A stretch of DNA of 22,464 bases from JAVVEZ01 sp032250895. GTDB taxonomy: Bacteria; Pseudomonadota; Gammaproteobacteria; Pseudomonadales; Pseudohongiellaceae. The notes beneath the pieces were generated by a model, which worked only from the letters and a program-made list of their open reading frames with translations, searched no databases and was not told where the DNA came from. Below are positions 7,705 to 16,433 of this stretch, in pieces. The stretch's first letter is position 1; each line of letters starts with the position of its first letter. The position numbers and the translations under genes are program-made. Location: contig JAVVEZ010000056.1 of NCBI GenBank assembly GCA_032250895.1, positions 1-22,464 of the forward strand. Direction: 5' to 3'.

Positions 7705-8499
7705 TCAAAGAACCTCGAAGAAGGCCCGCAGACGCTTGGCATTGGTGCCGAAGTCGCTGCCACCGACCCGGGACAGGGAACGGGCATCGACGCGGGCCTG
7801 ATTGGCTCCCTCAGGCCGGATGCGAATCACCACATCATCCTTGAAGCGGAACCAGAAAGTGGTATCCGTGGCTTCGATGCGGCCGGCTTCCGGCACGGCT
7901 GCCACTACTTCCCAACCCATGGTTTCCACGGCGGCCAGTGCACGGTCAAAGGCCTGTTCCGGGCTGACATCGAGAATGCGTGGCACCAGGTCAGGATAGT
8001 TTTCCGCTTGCAACTGGGCCAGCTTCTCGTGGGTCATATTGGGAGAACCACCATAGACCGTGGTGTTGGGTGCCTGGGCACGCAGCGGCAGCACCGCAAC
8101 ATAGTCCGGCGGATTGACGGTATCGGTGGAGACATCGTGAATGGGCAAGGGTGCCTGTCCTGGTTGCGGCTGGAATTTACCGGGAATATACCACGCAATA
8201 CCGGCCGCCAGCGCGCCGATGATGGCCAGGCCCGCCAGTTTGGGAGCATTGCCGGTTTTCCAGACCTGTGCCAGTACCACCAGCACCACGGCCAGCAGCA
8301 CGCAGCCGGCGGCAATGTAGCCGGTATAGGGGTTGATGGCCCGGAGAATGCCGAAGCCCGTACCAAAGGGCCACAGACCCAGCCAGACGCCCGCCGGTGC
8401 ACTCAGGGCCGCCAGGCCCACAGCACCGCCAGCGATCAGCGCCAGTATGGCAAGCCACAGCAGCCAGGGTTTTGGATTGTTCGATATTGAATCATTCAT
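7705..8499 (-). CDS. DUF1499 membrane protein
   Basis: A 264-aa inner-membrane protein of unknown function. Three hydrophobic segments lie at about residues 12-34, 58-80 and 86-105. A soluble C-terminal domain of the DUF1499 type follows (NMTHEKLAQLQAENYPDLVP, ALAAVETMGWEVV, EATDTTFWFRFKDDVVIRIRP, ending SDFGTNAKRLRAFFEVL). AAGGAG precedes the ATG at good spacing. It stands apart from the ankyrin gene by about 220 bp and is probably transcribed separately. No catalytic motif is seen. The family is common in Proteobacteria, and its biochemical role is not known to me. Confidence 0.8.
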   Translation of the reverse strand: MNDSISNNPKPWLLWLAILALIAGGAVGLAALSAPAGVWLGLWPFGTGFGILRAINPYTGYIAAGCVLLAVVLVVLAQVWKTGNAPKLAGLAIIGALAAGIAWYIPGKFQPQPGQAPLPIHDVSTDTVNPPDYVAVLPLRAQAPNTTVYGGSPNMTHEKLAQLQAENYPDLVPRILDVSPEQAFDRALAAVETMGWEVVAAVPEAGRIEATDTTFWFRFKDDVVIRIRPEGANQARVDARSLSRVGGSDFGTNAKRLRAFFEVL

Positions 8500-8580
8500 G
8501 CGAGGTCTCCTTATGTTGTGATTGTTGTACAGAAACGGACCGGAACGACGATGCTTGCTTGCTTGCAGGTCATGGTTTTA

Positions 8581-8667
8581 CTGGATACCCATCTGCGCGG
8601 GGATGGCGACACCCTGTGGGGACGAGGATACTCTGGGGGGATAACGATATCCAGCAGAGATAACGAT
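8581..8667. repeat. Degenerate REP copy and a 9-bp direct repeat
   Basis: Between the DUF1499 and ankyrin genes lies a degenerate half of the REP-like repeat (8581-8609). A direct repeat of GATAACGAT follows (8640-8648 and 8659-8667, 19 bp start to start). The latter could be a paired protein-binding site in the promoter of the DUF1499 gene, but nothing confirms that. Confidence 0.35.
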
Positions 8668-8722
8668 TTCCCGCCATCACAGTAGAATCATCCTGAGTCC
8701 GCCAGGCGCCTGGCCATGTTGT

Positions 8723-10222
8723 TCAATGATGGGCCAGCAGCTTTTCGAGCACGGCTGCGGTGCCGGGGCTGATGTTGATGGTTTCACGGTTGCGTGCCTC
8801 GACCTTGCCCTGGGCCGCAGCAAGCGGTGTCAGTCCCGCAAAATCGGCAAGCCGCAGATCGGCACCCCGTTCGGCGAGGTGGGTCAATACCTTGTCCCAG
8901 CCCCTGAAGACGGCGCCGTGTACCGCCGTGCGGCCATGCGTGTCCTGGGCATCGATGTCGGCACCGGCCGCCAGCAGCAGGTCGATGGTCGCGATGGCCA
9001 GTTCCTGGGTATTGCCCTGGCCCCGGGTATCGTTCAATTGATAACTCAAGCCGGCGGCCGCCGCGAGCGGACGCGTGCCCCCGGCCCAGTCCACCCAGTT
9101 GCCATAGGTGTGCAATTCCGTGTTGGCGCCGTGGGCCAGCAGCAGCCTGACCACGGCAAGGTCACCGGCCTTGGCTGCCCGTAACAGCGGCGTGGCACCG
9201 GTACTCAGCACCAGGTCGCCGCCACGATCCGAACCGACATTGCGGAAGGGCACCAGAAATTTCAACTGCAGATTGGGATTGGCGCCTTTTTCCAGCAGCA
9301 GCGCGACAATATCGAGCGCCGTGGTCTGATCCACGGAGGGCAGATCCGCACGGCCGCCGGTGGGCAGGGTATTCATGTCCACGGCCGAGTAGAGCGGACC
9401 GCGGCCCCACCAGTCCCACAGATTGACATCGGCACCCTGTTCGATCAGATAGCGGGCAATGTCGAAACGGCCATTCTGTATGGCCAGGTTCAGTGCCGTG
9501 CCACCATCCGGGTCGCTGATATCCAGATCGGCACCGGCTTCGGTCAGCTTGACGATGCAGTCGAAGCAGCCTTCCCGCGCCGCAAACATCAGGGCGGTCA
9601 GGCCGCCGCTGGCCTGGTACTTGACCCGGGGTTCCGACGTGACCCGGCGGTCCCGGTCATGGCTGGTACTCTGGGCATCGAGTTCGGCACCGCGCTCGAT
9701 CAGCAGAGCCAGCATTGCCGGACGACCCTTGGCGGCGGCCCACATCAGGGCACTTTGTCCGCCACGGCTTTCCCGGGCGTTGACATCGGCGCCGTGATCC
9801 AGCAGCAGCCGGGCCAGGTCTACCTTGTCGGTGCGGGCCACCACCATCAGCGCAGTCTGTCCGTAGGCATTGGCTGAGTCCGCATCCGCGCCCGCCTCGA
9901 GCAGGGTGCCGACCATGTCGATGTCGCCATAGAAGGCGGCTTCCGACATGGGCGTGGCGTCATAGTCATTCACCGCCGACACCTTCGCTTCTGCCCGCAG
10001 CAGGCGCTCAACCACGGGCAGATCGTTGTGATAGACCGCCCAGTGCAGCGCACTCGTGCCATTGGTTTCCGTGGCATTGACCGGGGCACCCTGCTCGATC
10101 AGGGCCAGGGCCTGTGCGCTATCACGCTGGCGGATGGCATCGATCAGCGGCGTGGCGGCCATTGCCGGCAAAACGAGGCCCAGACTCAGACTCAGGCAGA
10201 GAGCGCTAATAATCCTGTTCAT
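8723..10222 (-). CDS. Exported ankyrin-repeat protein
   Basis: This protein has a Sec signal peptide (MNRIISALCLSLSLGLVLPA, cleaved near AMAA). About ten ankyrin repeats follow to the C-terminus, recognisable by recurrent TALHWAV, TALMVVA, SALMWAA and LLL..GAD(V/I)N/D segments. Ankyrin arrays are protein-binding scaffolds; the partner is unknown and no enzymatic motif is visible. The ATG at 10222 is chosen over the ATG at 10234 because GAGGAAG lies just upstream of it. The 10234 start would overlap the DUF1552 stop by 4 bp (ATGA). Either way, translation is probably coupled to the DUF1552 gene. The context suggests a periplasmic partner of the DUF1552/DUF1592 proteins; that is inference. Confidence 0.85.
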   Translation of the reverse strand: MNRIISALCLSLSLGLVLPAMAATPLIDAIRQRDSAQALALIEQGAPVNATETNGTSALHWAVYHNDLPVVERLLRAEAKVSAVNDYDATPMSEAAFYGDIDMVGTLLEAGADADSANAYGQTALMVVARTDKVDLARLLLDHGADVNARESRGGQSALMWAAAKGRPAMLALLIERGAELDAQSTSHDRDRRVTSEPRVKYQASGGLTALMFAAREGCFDCIVKLTEAGADLDISDPDGGTALNLAIQNGRFDIARYLIEQGADVNLWDWWGRGPLYSAVDMNTLPTGGRADLPSVDQTTALDIVALLLEKGANPNLQLKFLVPFRNVGSDRGGDLVLSTGATPLLRAAKAGDLAVVRLLLAHGANTELHTYGNWVDWAGGTRPLAAAAGLSYQLNDTRGQGNTQELAIATIDLLLAAGADIDAQDTHGRTAVHGAVFRGWDKVLTHLAERGADLRLADFAGLTPLAAAQGKVEARNRETINISPGTAAVLEKLLAHH

Positions 10223-10230
10223 GGTCTTCC

Positions 10231-11550
10231 TCATATCTCTGCGAAAACACCATTACTGTCACCCACTTCGGCCACCGGAATGCCGGCACGGTCCAGCACC
10301 GTTGCCAGCAGGTTGGCCAGCGGAGTGCGGTTGGCATACTTCAGGTGTTGATTGCCCTTCAGACGGCCGGCACCGCCGCCAAGCAATGCCGAGGGCAGGG
10401 GGTAGTTGTCGTGCTTGTCGCTGTTGCTCATGTTGCTGCCGTACAGAATGATGGCGTTGTCCAGCACCGAACCATCGCCATCCGGCATCTTCGCCAGTTT
10501 GTTCAGGAAGCCGGCAAAAATCTGCGAATGGTAAGTCTGTATTTTAACCAGGCGTTCTATTTTGTCAGGGTCGTCCTGGTGGTGGGAAAGCGGGTGGAAG
10601 GCATCGCGCACACCGATATGATTATAGGTCATGCCGCTGACCTCGGCCGCCATCATCATGCTGATCACCCGGGTCAGGCCGGCCTCGTAGGCCAATGCCA
10701 TCAGATCAAACTGCAGCTTCAGCTGCTGATCGAAGTTGGGCAATACCCCAACCGGCACCTTGGGCAGTTCCAGCATCGACAAGTCCTGGGCCTGCTGTTT
10801 TTCGACCCGGCGTTCTATTTCTCGCACGGATTCCAGGTAGGCATCGATCTTGCTGCGGTCGGCGGCGCCCAAACGCTTCTGCAGGCTGTGGGCTTCGGCC
10901 ATGACCTGGTCCAGCATGCTTTGCTGTTGCCAGGCAATCTTGGCACGTTCCTCGGCCGAATCGCCCTGTCCGAACAGGGTGTAGAACAGCTTTTGTGGAT
11001 TGTATTCCATGGGCAGCGGCTGGCTTGGCGTACGGAAGGAAATGGTGGCGCCATAACTGCAACCGTAGCCGCGGTCACAGACGCCGCCGCCACCACCGGC
11101 TTCGGTAGCCACTTCGAGGGAGGGCAGGGGCGTATCCTGGCCGAGATATTGGGCGGCGATCTGGTCGATGGTAATGCCACCGTAAGGGCTGTGCGTCTTG
11201 CGGGGAGCGACTGCGCTGAGCCAGGTACCGGGCGTGATGGCGTGCACCGCCGGGCTGATGGCCGGTTTGTTTTCCAGCCCGCTGACGATGGTCAGCTGGG
11301 ATTTGAAGGGCGCCAGTGGCTGCAGGATCGGCGGTAATTCGAAATCCCGTCCCTCTGTCGCGGGTGTCCAGCGGTCCATGATGGCGCCATGCGGGAAATA
11401 GATGAAACCCAGGCGGACTTTGGGTGCGGCGGCGGTCTGGGCCAGAGCGGTTGCGGCCGGAATCATGGCATCCAGCAAGGGCAGGGCCACGGCGACGCCA
11501 CCACCGCGCAGCAGGGTACGGCGGGAAAGCGCTTTTTTGGTAATGAACAT
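10231..11550 (-). CDS. Tat-exported DUF1552 protein
   Basis: A 439-aa protein of the DUF1552 family, function unknown. The N-terminus carries a twin-arginine signal (LSRRTLLRGGGVAVALPLL), so it is exported folded, perhaps with a cofactor. Family-like segments include RLGFIYFPHGAIMDRWTP, GYGCSYGATISF, SGMTYNHIGVRDAFHPLSHHQDDP and ILYGSNMSNSDKHDNYPLPSALLGG. The last two are His/Asp-rich and could bind metal. AGGAGTT precedes the ATG. The DUF1592 gene ends 59 bp upstream on the same strand and the ankyrin gene follows immediately, giving a three-gene unit. DUF1552 and DUF1592 genes are commonly neighbours in Planctomycetes and some Gammaproteobacteria. Confidence 0.85.
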   Translation of the reverse strand: MFITKKALSRRTLLRGGGVAVALPLLDAMIPAATALAQTAAAPKVRLGFIYFPHGAIMDRWTPATEGRDFELPPILQPLAPFKSQLTIVSGLENKPAISPAVHAITPGTWLSAVAPRKTHSPYGGITIDQIAAQYLGQDTPLPSLEVATEAGGGGGVCDRGYGCSYGATISFRTPSQPLPMEYNPQKLFYTLFGQGDSAEERAKIAWQQQSMLDQVMAEAHSLQKRLGAADRSKIDAYLESVREIERRVEKQQAQDLSMLELPKVPVGVLPNFDQQLKLQFDLMALAYEAGLTRVISMMMAAEVSGMTYNHIGVRDAFHPLSHHQDDPDKIERLVKIQTYHSQIFAGFLNKLAKMPDGDGSVLDNAIILYGSNMSNSDKHDNYPLPSALLGGGAGRLKGNQHLKYANRTPLANLLATVLDRAGIPVAEVGDSNGVFAEI

Positions 11551-11609
11551 AGGCTCAACTCCTGGGAGCGGGTCGTAATGACAACATGAAACGGGCCGCT
11601 GTGATCATC

Positions 11610-14027
11610 TCAGTTAGGTCCTGGCCGGGTGGCGGCAAGGCCCTGCTCACTGCCGGCGGCCTCATCTTCTTCACTCAGTTCTGCAAGCGCCTTCATGCGA
11701 AACTGCTCGCTGTTGACGATGCCCTTGATCAAGGTGGAAAAACGGTAATCGTGACCTTCGGCCACGCTGATTATTTCCCTGATCCTGGGCATGTCCTGAT
11801 ATTCCACGGTCCTGCCGAGCGCAAAGGTCATCAGTTTTTCGGTCAGGGTCTGTACAAACTGTTCCGGTTTGTGCAGCAGGGCCCGACGCAGATCCGCCGG
11901 GCTGTTCAGTGGGGTGCCATCCGGCAATTCACCGCTGGCATCGATGCTGCGGCGGGCGTAGCGATCAAAACTCTGCCAGCCGCCCACGGCATCGAAGTTT
12001 TCCAGGGCCAGGCCGAGCGGATCCATGACCCCGTGACAGCTGTTGCAACTGGGATTGCTGCGGTGCTGCACCATCAGCTCGCGCACCGTCATGGCTTCAC
12101 CATTATCGCCACTTTCCTTCAGCGCCTCGACATTGGGAGGCGGGGCATTGGGTGGGGTGCCGATGATGCGTTCCAGAATCCAGGCGCCGCGCAGCACCGG
12201 TGCGGTGCGGTTCGGGTAGGAGGTGGTCAGCAGAATGCTGCCCTTGCCGAGCAGGCCCCAGCGGGACTCGTCTGACAGCGTGACCCGGCGAAAGCGGTTG
12301 CCGAGCACCCCGGCAATGCCATAGTGTTCGGCCAGGCGTTCGTTGACATAGCTGTAGTCGGCACTCAGCAGCTCCGGCACCGGGCGGTCCTGCAGGAAGA
12401 TGCTGCCGACAAAGAGACGCATTTCTTCCTTGAAGGCTTCGGCCAGTGCCGTATTGAACTCAGGAAACAGACTGGGGTCGGGGTCGATGTCGTCCACCTT
12501 GTTGACGTCCAGCCATTGAAAGGCAAAATTGCTCACCAGGGCTTCGGCCCGGGGGTCCGCCAGCATGCGCTCGACCTGTTGCGCCATGACAGTCTCGTCC
12601 AGCAGCTCACCGGAGCTGCCCAGGTCCAGCAGTTCCTGATCGGGCACACTGCTCCACAGGAAGAAGGCGAGGCGGGTGGCGAGCTCCAGGCCGTTCAGGG
12701 TATAGATGTCTCCGGGGTTCATAGCGGCGGGAGGGATTTCCGTGCGATACAGAAAACCGGGGCTGGCAAGGATGGCCATCAGCGCATTCTGGATTCCGGC
12801 TTCAAAGTTTTCGCGTTCACGCCCGGCGCGATAGAAGTGCAGTGGCCCGGCCTTGTCTTCGGCACTGGCGGGGCGGCGGAAGGCGCGCGTGGCCAGCTTG
12901 CCGATGATCTCGTCGGCACAGGCGTCCTCGTCGGCTGCCGTCTGCGGATAACAGCTGAAGATCCTGGCGCGGCTGGGCGTCGTTCCCAGGGCGACAGGAT
13001 TGAGCGGGCCGCTGATCTGGACAGCACTGATACGCGGTCCCCCGGAGGCGAAACCGTTGCCGGGCGCGAGCGTGAACAGCAGCTCTTCCGATTCCATCAG
13101 GGAGTTGGCGACGAAGCTGGCGCCGATCTCGTGTCTGCCCGCCGTCAGCGGCAGGCGGATATCCTGGAAACGGCCCTGAATGCTGCGTCTGGCTTCGACC
13201 CCCTGCTGGTCGCTGAACACGGCCTCCTCCGGTCCGCCAATGAAGCTTTCGAAAACCTGTTCGCCATCCACGGTCATGATGACCCGATGCCGGTATTCTT
13301 CGTACTGGGCAAAGACATTGAGATTGAAACTGTAGTCGCCATCTGCCGGAAACACGTGCTCCTCGATGACGCCACCCCGGGTCCCCAGCGGCAGGCCATC
13401 GATGTGCTGTGTCTGATCCTGCGCCGGATCAGCCCTGAGCACCACGATTTTCTGCCGCAGTGACGCATCGCCGACGGCCTGGGTGCTCAGTACCCGGGCG
13501 GCATTCAGATACTGGTCGATGAAGGAAGGCGAAACTTGCAAGACATCGGCCACGTTGTCGAAGCCGTCACTGACGTCGTCCTTGGGCAGCAGGGCGTCGG
13601 CATCGAAGTCGATGCCCAGCAGGTCCTTGACGGCGTATTCATATTCACGGCGGTTGAGGCGGTGCAGGGCAACGTTGCCGGGATGCCGTTGACCCCGGGC
13701 GGCGCTGTCCAGGGTCTGTTCCAGCCAGCTGACGAAAGCGGCGCTGCGGGCCTGGTCGGGGCGGCTTTCCCCGGGGGGTGGCATCATGCCGCCACGCAGC
13801 TTGCGCACGACCTTTTCCCAGACCTCGGCTTCGGCGGGAATCTGCGCCGGGTCCATCAGGTCGAAGGCAATACCGCCGGCAAAATCGTCCAGACCATGGC
13901 ATTGCACGCAGTACTGCTCCAGCATCGGCCAGTGTTGCGCGCTGTCGTCCTGCGCGGCATGGGCCGGGCCGGCGCCCAGTGCCGGCAGCGCCATCAGGCA
14001 GAAAGCCAGGGTTTTCATCGTACTCAT
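11610..14027 (-). CDS. DUF1592-type cytochrome-like protein with two CxxCH motifs
   Basis: A large exported protein (about 805 aa) with the multi-domain DUF1587/DUF1592/DUF1588/DUF1585 architecture. After the signal peptide (MKTLAFCLMALPALGAGPAHA) comes a heme-binding motif EQYCVQCH. A second motif, NPSCNSCHGVMDPLGLALENFD, lies in the DUF1588-like part, and the C-terminus ends as DUF1585 (LMTFALGRTVEYQD). The family is thought to be redox-active because of these c-type heme sites, but no reaction is established to my knowledge. The start is uncertain: TTG 14039, ATG 14027 and ATG 14018 are all possible, and none has a strong ribosome site. It heads the DUF1592-DUF1552-ankyrin series. Confidence 0.85.
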   Translation of the reverse strand: MSTMKTLAFCLMALPALGAGPAHAAQDDSAQHWPMLEQYCVQCHGLDDFAGGIAFDLMDPAQIPAEAEVWEKVVRKLRGGMMPPPGESRPDQARSAAFVSWLEQTLDSAARGQRHPGNVALHRLNRREYEYAVKDLLGIDFDADALLPKDDVSDGFDNVADVLQVSPSFIDQYLNAARVLSTQAVGDASLRQKIVVLRADPAQDQTQHIDGLPLGTRGGVIEEHVFPADGDYSFNLNVFAQYEEYRHRVIMTVDGEQVFESFIGGPEEAVFSDQQGVEARRSIQGRFQDIRLPLTAGRHEIGASFVANSLMESEELLFTLAPGNGFASGGPRISAVQISGPLNPVALGTTPSRARIFSCYPQTAADEDACADEIIGKLATRAFRRPASAEDKAGPLHFYRAGRERENFEAGIQNALMAILASPGFLYRTEIPPAAMNPGDIYTLNGLELATRLAFFLWSSVPDQELLDLGSSGELLDETVMAQQVERMLADPRAEALVSNFAFQWLDVNKVDDIDPDPSLFPEFNTALAEAFKEEMRLFVGSIFLQDRPVPELLSADYSYVNERLAEHYGIAGVLGNRFRRVTLSDESRWGLLGKGSILLTTSYPNRTAPVLRGAWILERIIGTPPNAPPPNVEALKESGDNGEAMTVRELMVQHRSNPSCNSCHGVMDPLGLALENFDAVGGWQSFDRYARRSIDASGELPDGTPLNSPADLRRALLHKPEQFVQTLTEKLMTFALGRTVEYQDMPRIREIISVAEGHDYRFSTLIKGIVNSEQFRMKALAELSEEDEAAGSEQGLAATRPGPN

Positions 14028-14086
14028 GGACCGTTTCAATTCTTCACATCCTGCCAGTCGTTTTCGTTCATTGCCGTGCCCCTTCC

Positions 14087-14153
14087 GTCCTTCCCGCGCA
14101 GGCGGGAATCCAGTGTTGCCTGCCCTGGAAACCTGCCTGCGCAGGGGCGAGGG
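14087..14153. repeat. REP-like repeat pair
   Basis: GTCCTTCCCGCGCAGGCGGG (from 14087) followed by AATCCAG is a copy of the interspersed REP-like repeat. A second, inverted and more diverged half lies at about 14132-14153 (CCTGCCTGCGCAGGGGCGAG). It fills the gap between the MBL-fold gene and the DUF1592 gene. Confidence 0.55.
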
Positions 14154-14159
14154 CTTGCC

Positions 14160-15077
14160 TTACACCACATCGAATTCGCGTACATGGCCCCAGAAGCTTT
14201 TGAAGGCCAGGGCCAGGAACAGGTCCGGGCTGCCCCAGTCCGGCTTGTAGCCGGCGCTGGGGTTTTCCGCCAGCACGTCGGCCACGCCATAGCCTTTTTC
14301 CATCATGATCTTCAATTGGCCCATGATGTCCACATACATGGCATGCTGGGCCATCAGTTCTTCCCGCGTGACCGGCGCGCCCGTCGCCGGAACGATCAGG
14401 GTGTCGGCATCGGACTTGTCGAGCAGGCTTTGCAGCCCCTGCACCATGCCGCCGATCCAGCCCGCCGTGGACCAGTCGATGACCGGCCAACGGTCGGATG
14501 ACAGCACGCCGCCAGCCACCAGGACATTGTCCCGGGTGAACTTCACACAGATGTCGCCATCGGTATGGGCCTGCACCAGATGGCTGCAAACCAGCAGCTC
14601 GTTCTCGAGCTTCAGTGTGTAGTCATCATAAAAGGTCTGGCTTGGCCGCGCTTCCGGTGGCGCCGGAGGGTAGGTCTTGTCCTGCCAGCGCAGCTTGATT
14701 CGGGTGCTGAGCCACAGCCGGGTGTTCTCGTGGGCGATGATGGGAATGCCGGCCTTGCCGGCCCAGGCGTTGAGCCCCGTCTGCTCCGGGTGCCAGTGGG
14801 TATTGATCAGGGTTTCTATCTGGCGGGTGCCCAGATGCTTTTGCAGGGCATCCAGAACCTGGGAGCTATAGGCCCCGGCACCACCATCGATCAGCAGCAG
14901 TGCATTGTTGCCGCGGGTCACGACGATATTCTCGCCGGCGCCACTCAGCAGGCTGATATCCGCACTTATCGGACTCCATACCAGCGCTGGGCCGGCGGCC
15001 TGGCCGAAGCCTCTGCCGGCGAGCGTGAGGCCGGCGGCACCGGCGGCGGCGCTCAGAAAATGGCGTCTGTGGAGCAT
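14160..15077 (-). CDS. Secreted metallo-beta-lactamase-fold protein with degenerate metal site
   Basis: A 305-aa protein with a twin-arginine-like export signal (MLHRRHFLSAAAGAAGLTLA) and an MBL fold (LLIDGGAGAY, INTHWHPEQTG, AHTDGDICVKF). The canonical HxHxDH motif reads H94-W-H96-P-E98-Q99, so the Asp and last His are replaced. H171 is kept. The Asp-bearing loop reads VAGGVLSSD, and the usual distal His is missing from VPATGAPVT. It may therefore hold one metal, or act by another chemistry. It lies 130 bp upstream of the DUF1592 gene on the same strand and is divergent from the paralogue/quinoprotein cluster. A beta-lactamase function is unlikely; the substrate is unknown. Confidence 0.8.
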   Translation of the reverse strand: MLHRRHFLSAAAGAAGLTLAGRGFGQAAGPALVWSPISADISLLSGAGENIVVTRGNNALLLIDGGAGAYSSQVLDALQKHLGTRQIETLINTHWHPEQTGLNAWAGKAGIPIIAHENTRLWLSTRIKLRWQDKTYPPAPPEARPSQTFYDDYTLKLENELLVCSHLVQAHTDGDICVKFTRDNVLVAGGVLSSDRWPVIDWSTAGWIGGMVQGLQSLLDKSDADTLIVPATGAPVTREELMAQHAMYVDIMGQLKIMMEKGYGVADVLAENPSAGYKPDWGSPDLFLALAFKSFWGHVREFDVV

Positions 15078-15190
15078 GAAGGGCTACCTGCGTTGGATGA
15101 TAACAATAATCAATAAGGGCCGGTTCCGGATTATAGAGTGCATCCAGAGGCAGGGGCAAGGACGCCCGGCCGGTACACAGCTGCCGGGTG

Positions 15191-15255
15191 TCACATTCAG
15201 GCATCACATTCAGGCATTACATTCAGGGATCACATTCAGGCATCACGTTCAGGCA
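15191..15255. repeat. 13-bp tandem array, five copies (type 1)
   Basis: Five contiguous units of consensus TCACATTCAGGCA span 65 bp. Units 1, 2 and 4 are identical, unit 3 has two changes (TTACATTCAGGGA) and unit 5 has one (TCACGTTCAGGCA). There are no spacers. Confidence 0.9.
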
Positions 15256-15343
15256 ACTGCGCACTGCCCGCCGGGGCGGAAAGCGCCGGGGAGAAGCGCC
15301 GGTTGAGCTGCCCTGCACTCTCGCGTATGATCCCTGCGTGCCT

Positions 15344-15408
15344 GCGCGGGAACAATTCGCGAGAACAATGCGCGGGAACAATGCGCGGGAACAATGCGCG
15401 GGAAAGAC
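15344..15408. repeat. 13-bp tandem array, five units (type 2)
   Basis: Five contiguous units of consensus GCGCGGGAACAAT span 65 bp. Units 1, 3 and 4 are identical, unit 2 is TCGCGAGAACAAT and unit 5 degenerates to GCGCGGGAAAGAC. It ends 35 bp before the start codon of the downstream gene, so it probably lies in the promoter or leader. Confidence 0.9.
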
Positions 15409-15443
15409 GAGAGGGGCGCAGAGACGACTCGCTGGAGGTAAAC

Positions 15444-16424
15444 ATGCAAAGGAAGGGTTTGTCTGTAAGGCTTGGGTTTTGCGCGGTGCTGGTGCTGTCG
15501 CTGCTGGCCCTGCCGGCCGGGGCGCAGAACAGCGTGGCGGCCTGTGACCGCAGCTGTCTGGAAGGCTTTGCCGAGCAGTTGCTGCTGGCCTTCCAGGCCC
15601 ATGATCCTTCCGGGCTGGCACTGACCCGGGATGTCAAATATACCGAGAATGGCCAGCGCATGGGCCTCAACGACGGACTTTGGCAGACCTTCTCCAAAAA
15701 CTCTTCCTACCGCCTGCCGGTGGTGGATGTCCACGCCGGGCAACTGGTGTTTCTGGGCGTGATCGAAGAAAACGGCGTGCCGGTGATTGCGCATTTCCGG
15801 CTGCGGATACAGAACCGGCAGATCAGCGAAATCGAAGTCCTGCTGGCCCGCAATGCGCGCTTTGCCAAGCTGGACAACCTGCAACAGCCACGGCCCATTT
15901 TTTTGCAGACCCTGGCACCGGAGCAGCGCCGCAGCCGCGCCCAGATGCAGGCCATCACCAACAGTTACTTCAGCGGCCTGGATGAGGAAAATTCCGGCGC
16001 CAATGTGCCCTTCGATGACCAGTGCCAGCGCCAGGAAAACGGCGCCATTCTGGCCAATTCCCCCGACCCGGATGCCGGTGCCATGCAGAAGCTGGGCTGC
16101 AAGGCGCAGTTTGATACCGGGTTTTCGGTCATCGTCACCGATATCCGGGAGCGCCGCTTCATGGTCATCGACGAGGAACGCGGCCTGAGCTACGCCATCG
16201 TATTCTTTGATCACAATGGCACCCCCAAGATGATGGGCACCGCCGAAGGCACCCAGCGTGCGGTGAGCGCGCCCTTCAACCGGCCACTGACCTTCATGAT
16301 CGGTGAATTGTTCAAGATCGTGGATGGCAAAATTCGCCAGATAGAAGCCGTCATCGTCGATGTGCCCTACGGCATGCCCTCGGGCTGGAATGGTGAAGAC
16401 CTGCGATCCACCGGACAGCTCTGA
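15444..16424 (+). CDS. Secreted NTF2-like protein of unknown function, paralogue 1
   Basis: A 326-aa exported protein. The signal peptide is MQRKGLSVRLGFCAVLVLSL and on to a cut near AGAQ. Two alpha+beta halves follow. The first begins CDRSCLEGFAEQLLLAFQAHDP and continues with YTENGQRMGL, typical of SnoaL/NTF2-like folds. The second begins FDDQCQRQENGAILAN and ends IVDGKIRQIEAVIVDVPYGM, also NTF2-like. The start at 15444 is set by GGAGGTAA; the frame is open further upstream but runs through tandem repeats. It is clearly homologous to the next gene (CDRxCL, AHDPS, FTEN/YTEN, PFDDxC, DEERG), which begins 9 bp after its stop. Paired Cys suggest disulfides in the periplasm. No activity is assigned; the downstream quinoprotein suggests a shared substrate. 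Confidence 0.75.
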   Translation: MQRKGLSVRLGFCAVLVLSLLALPAGAQNSVAACDRSCLEGFAEQLLLAFQAHDPSGLALTRDVKYTENGQRMGLNDGLWQTFSKNSSYRLPVVDVHAGQLVFLGVIEENGVPVIAHFRLRIQNRQISEIEVLLARNARFAKLDNLQQPRPIFLQTLAPEQRRSRAQMQAITNSYFSGLDEENSGANVPFDDQCQRQENGAILANSPDPDAGAMQKLGCKAQFDTGFSVIVTDIRERRFMVIDEERGLSYAIVFFDHNGTPKMMGTAEGTQRAVSAPFNRPLTFMIGELFKIVDGKIRQIEAVIVDVPYGMPSGWNGEDLRSTGQL

Positions 16425-16433
16425 GGTGCGTGC

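Larger units (their letters stand above)
15078..15443. promoter_or_regulatory. Divergent intergenic region with two tandem arrays
   Basis: This 366-bp region separates the MBL-fold gene (-) and the first NTF2-like gene (+), and must hold promoters for both. It contains the two 13-bp tandem arrays listed separately. No protein-coding gene is convincing: the frame of the downstream gene is open back to 15138, but there it translates the arrays. GGAGGTAA just before 15444 marks the real start. Confidence 0.5.

Noticed and set aside
14160..15077. A beta-lactamase resistance gene
   Set aside because: The metal site is degenerate and the context is metabolic; the fold alone does not indicate antibiotic resistance.
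15191..15408. A CRISPR array
   Set aside because: The units are 13 bp and contiguous with no spacers, unlike CRISPR repeats of about 28-37 bp.
15191..15408. Plasmid-type replication iterons
   Set aside because: No replication initiator gene or A+T-rich unwinding region is nearby, and the arrays lie in a promoter region between metabolic genes.
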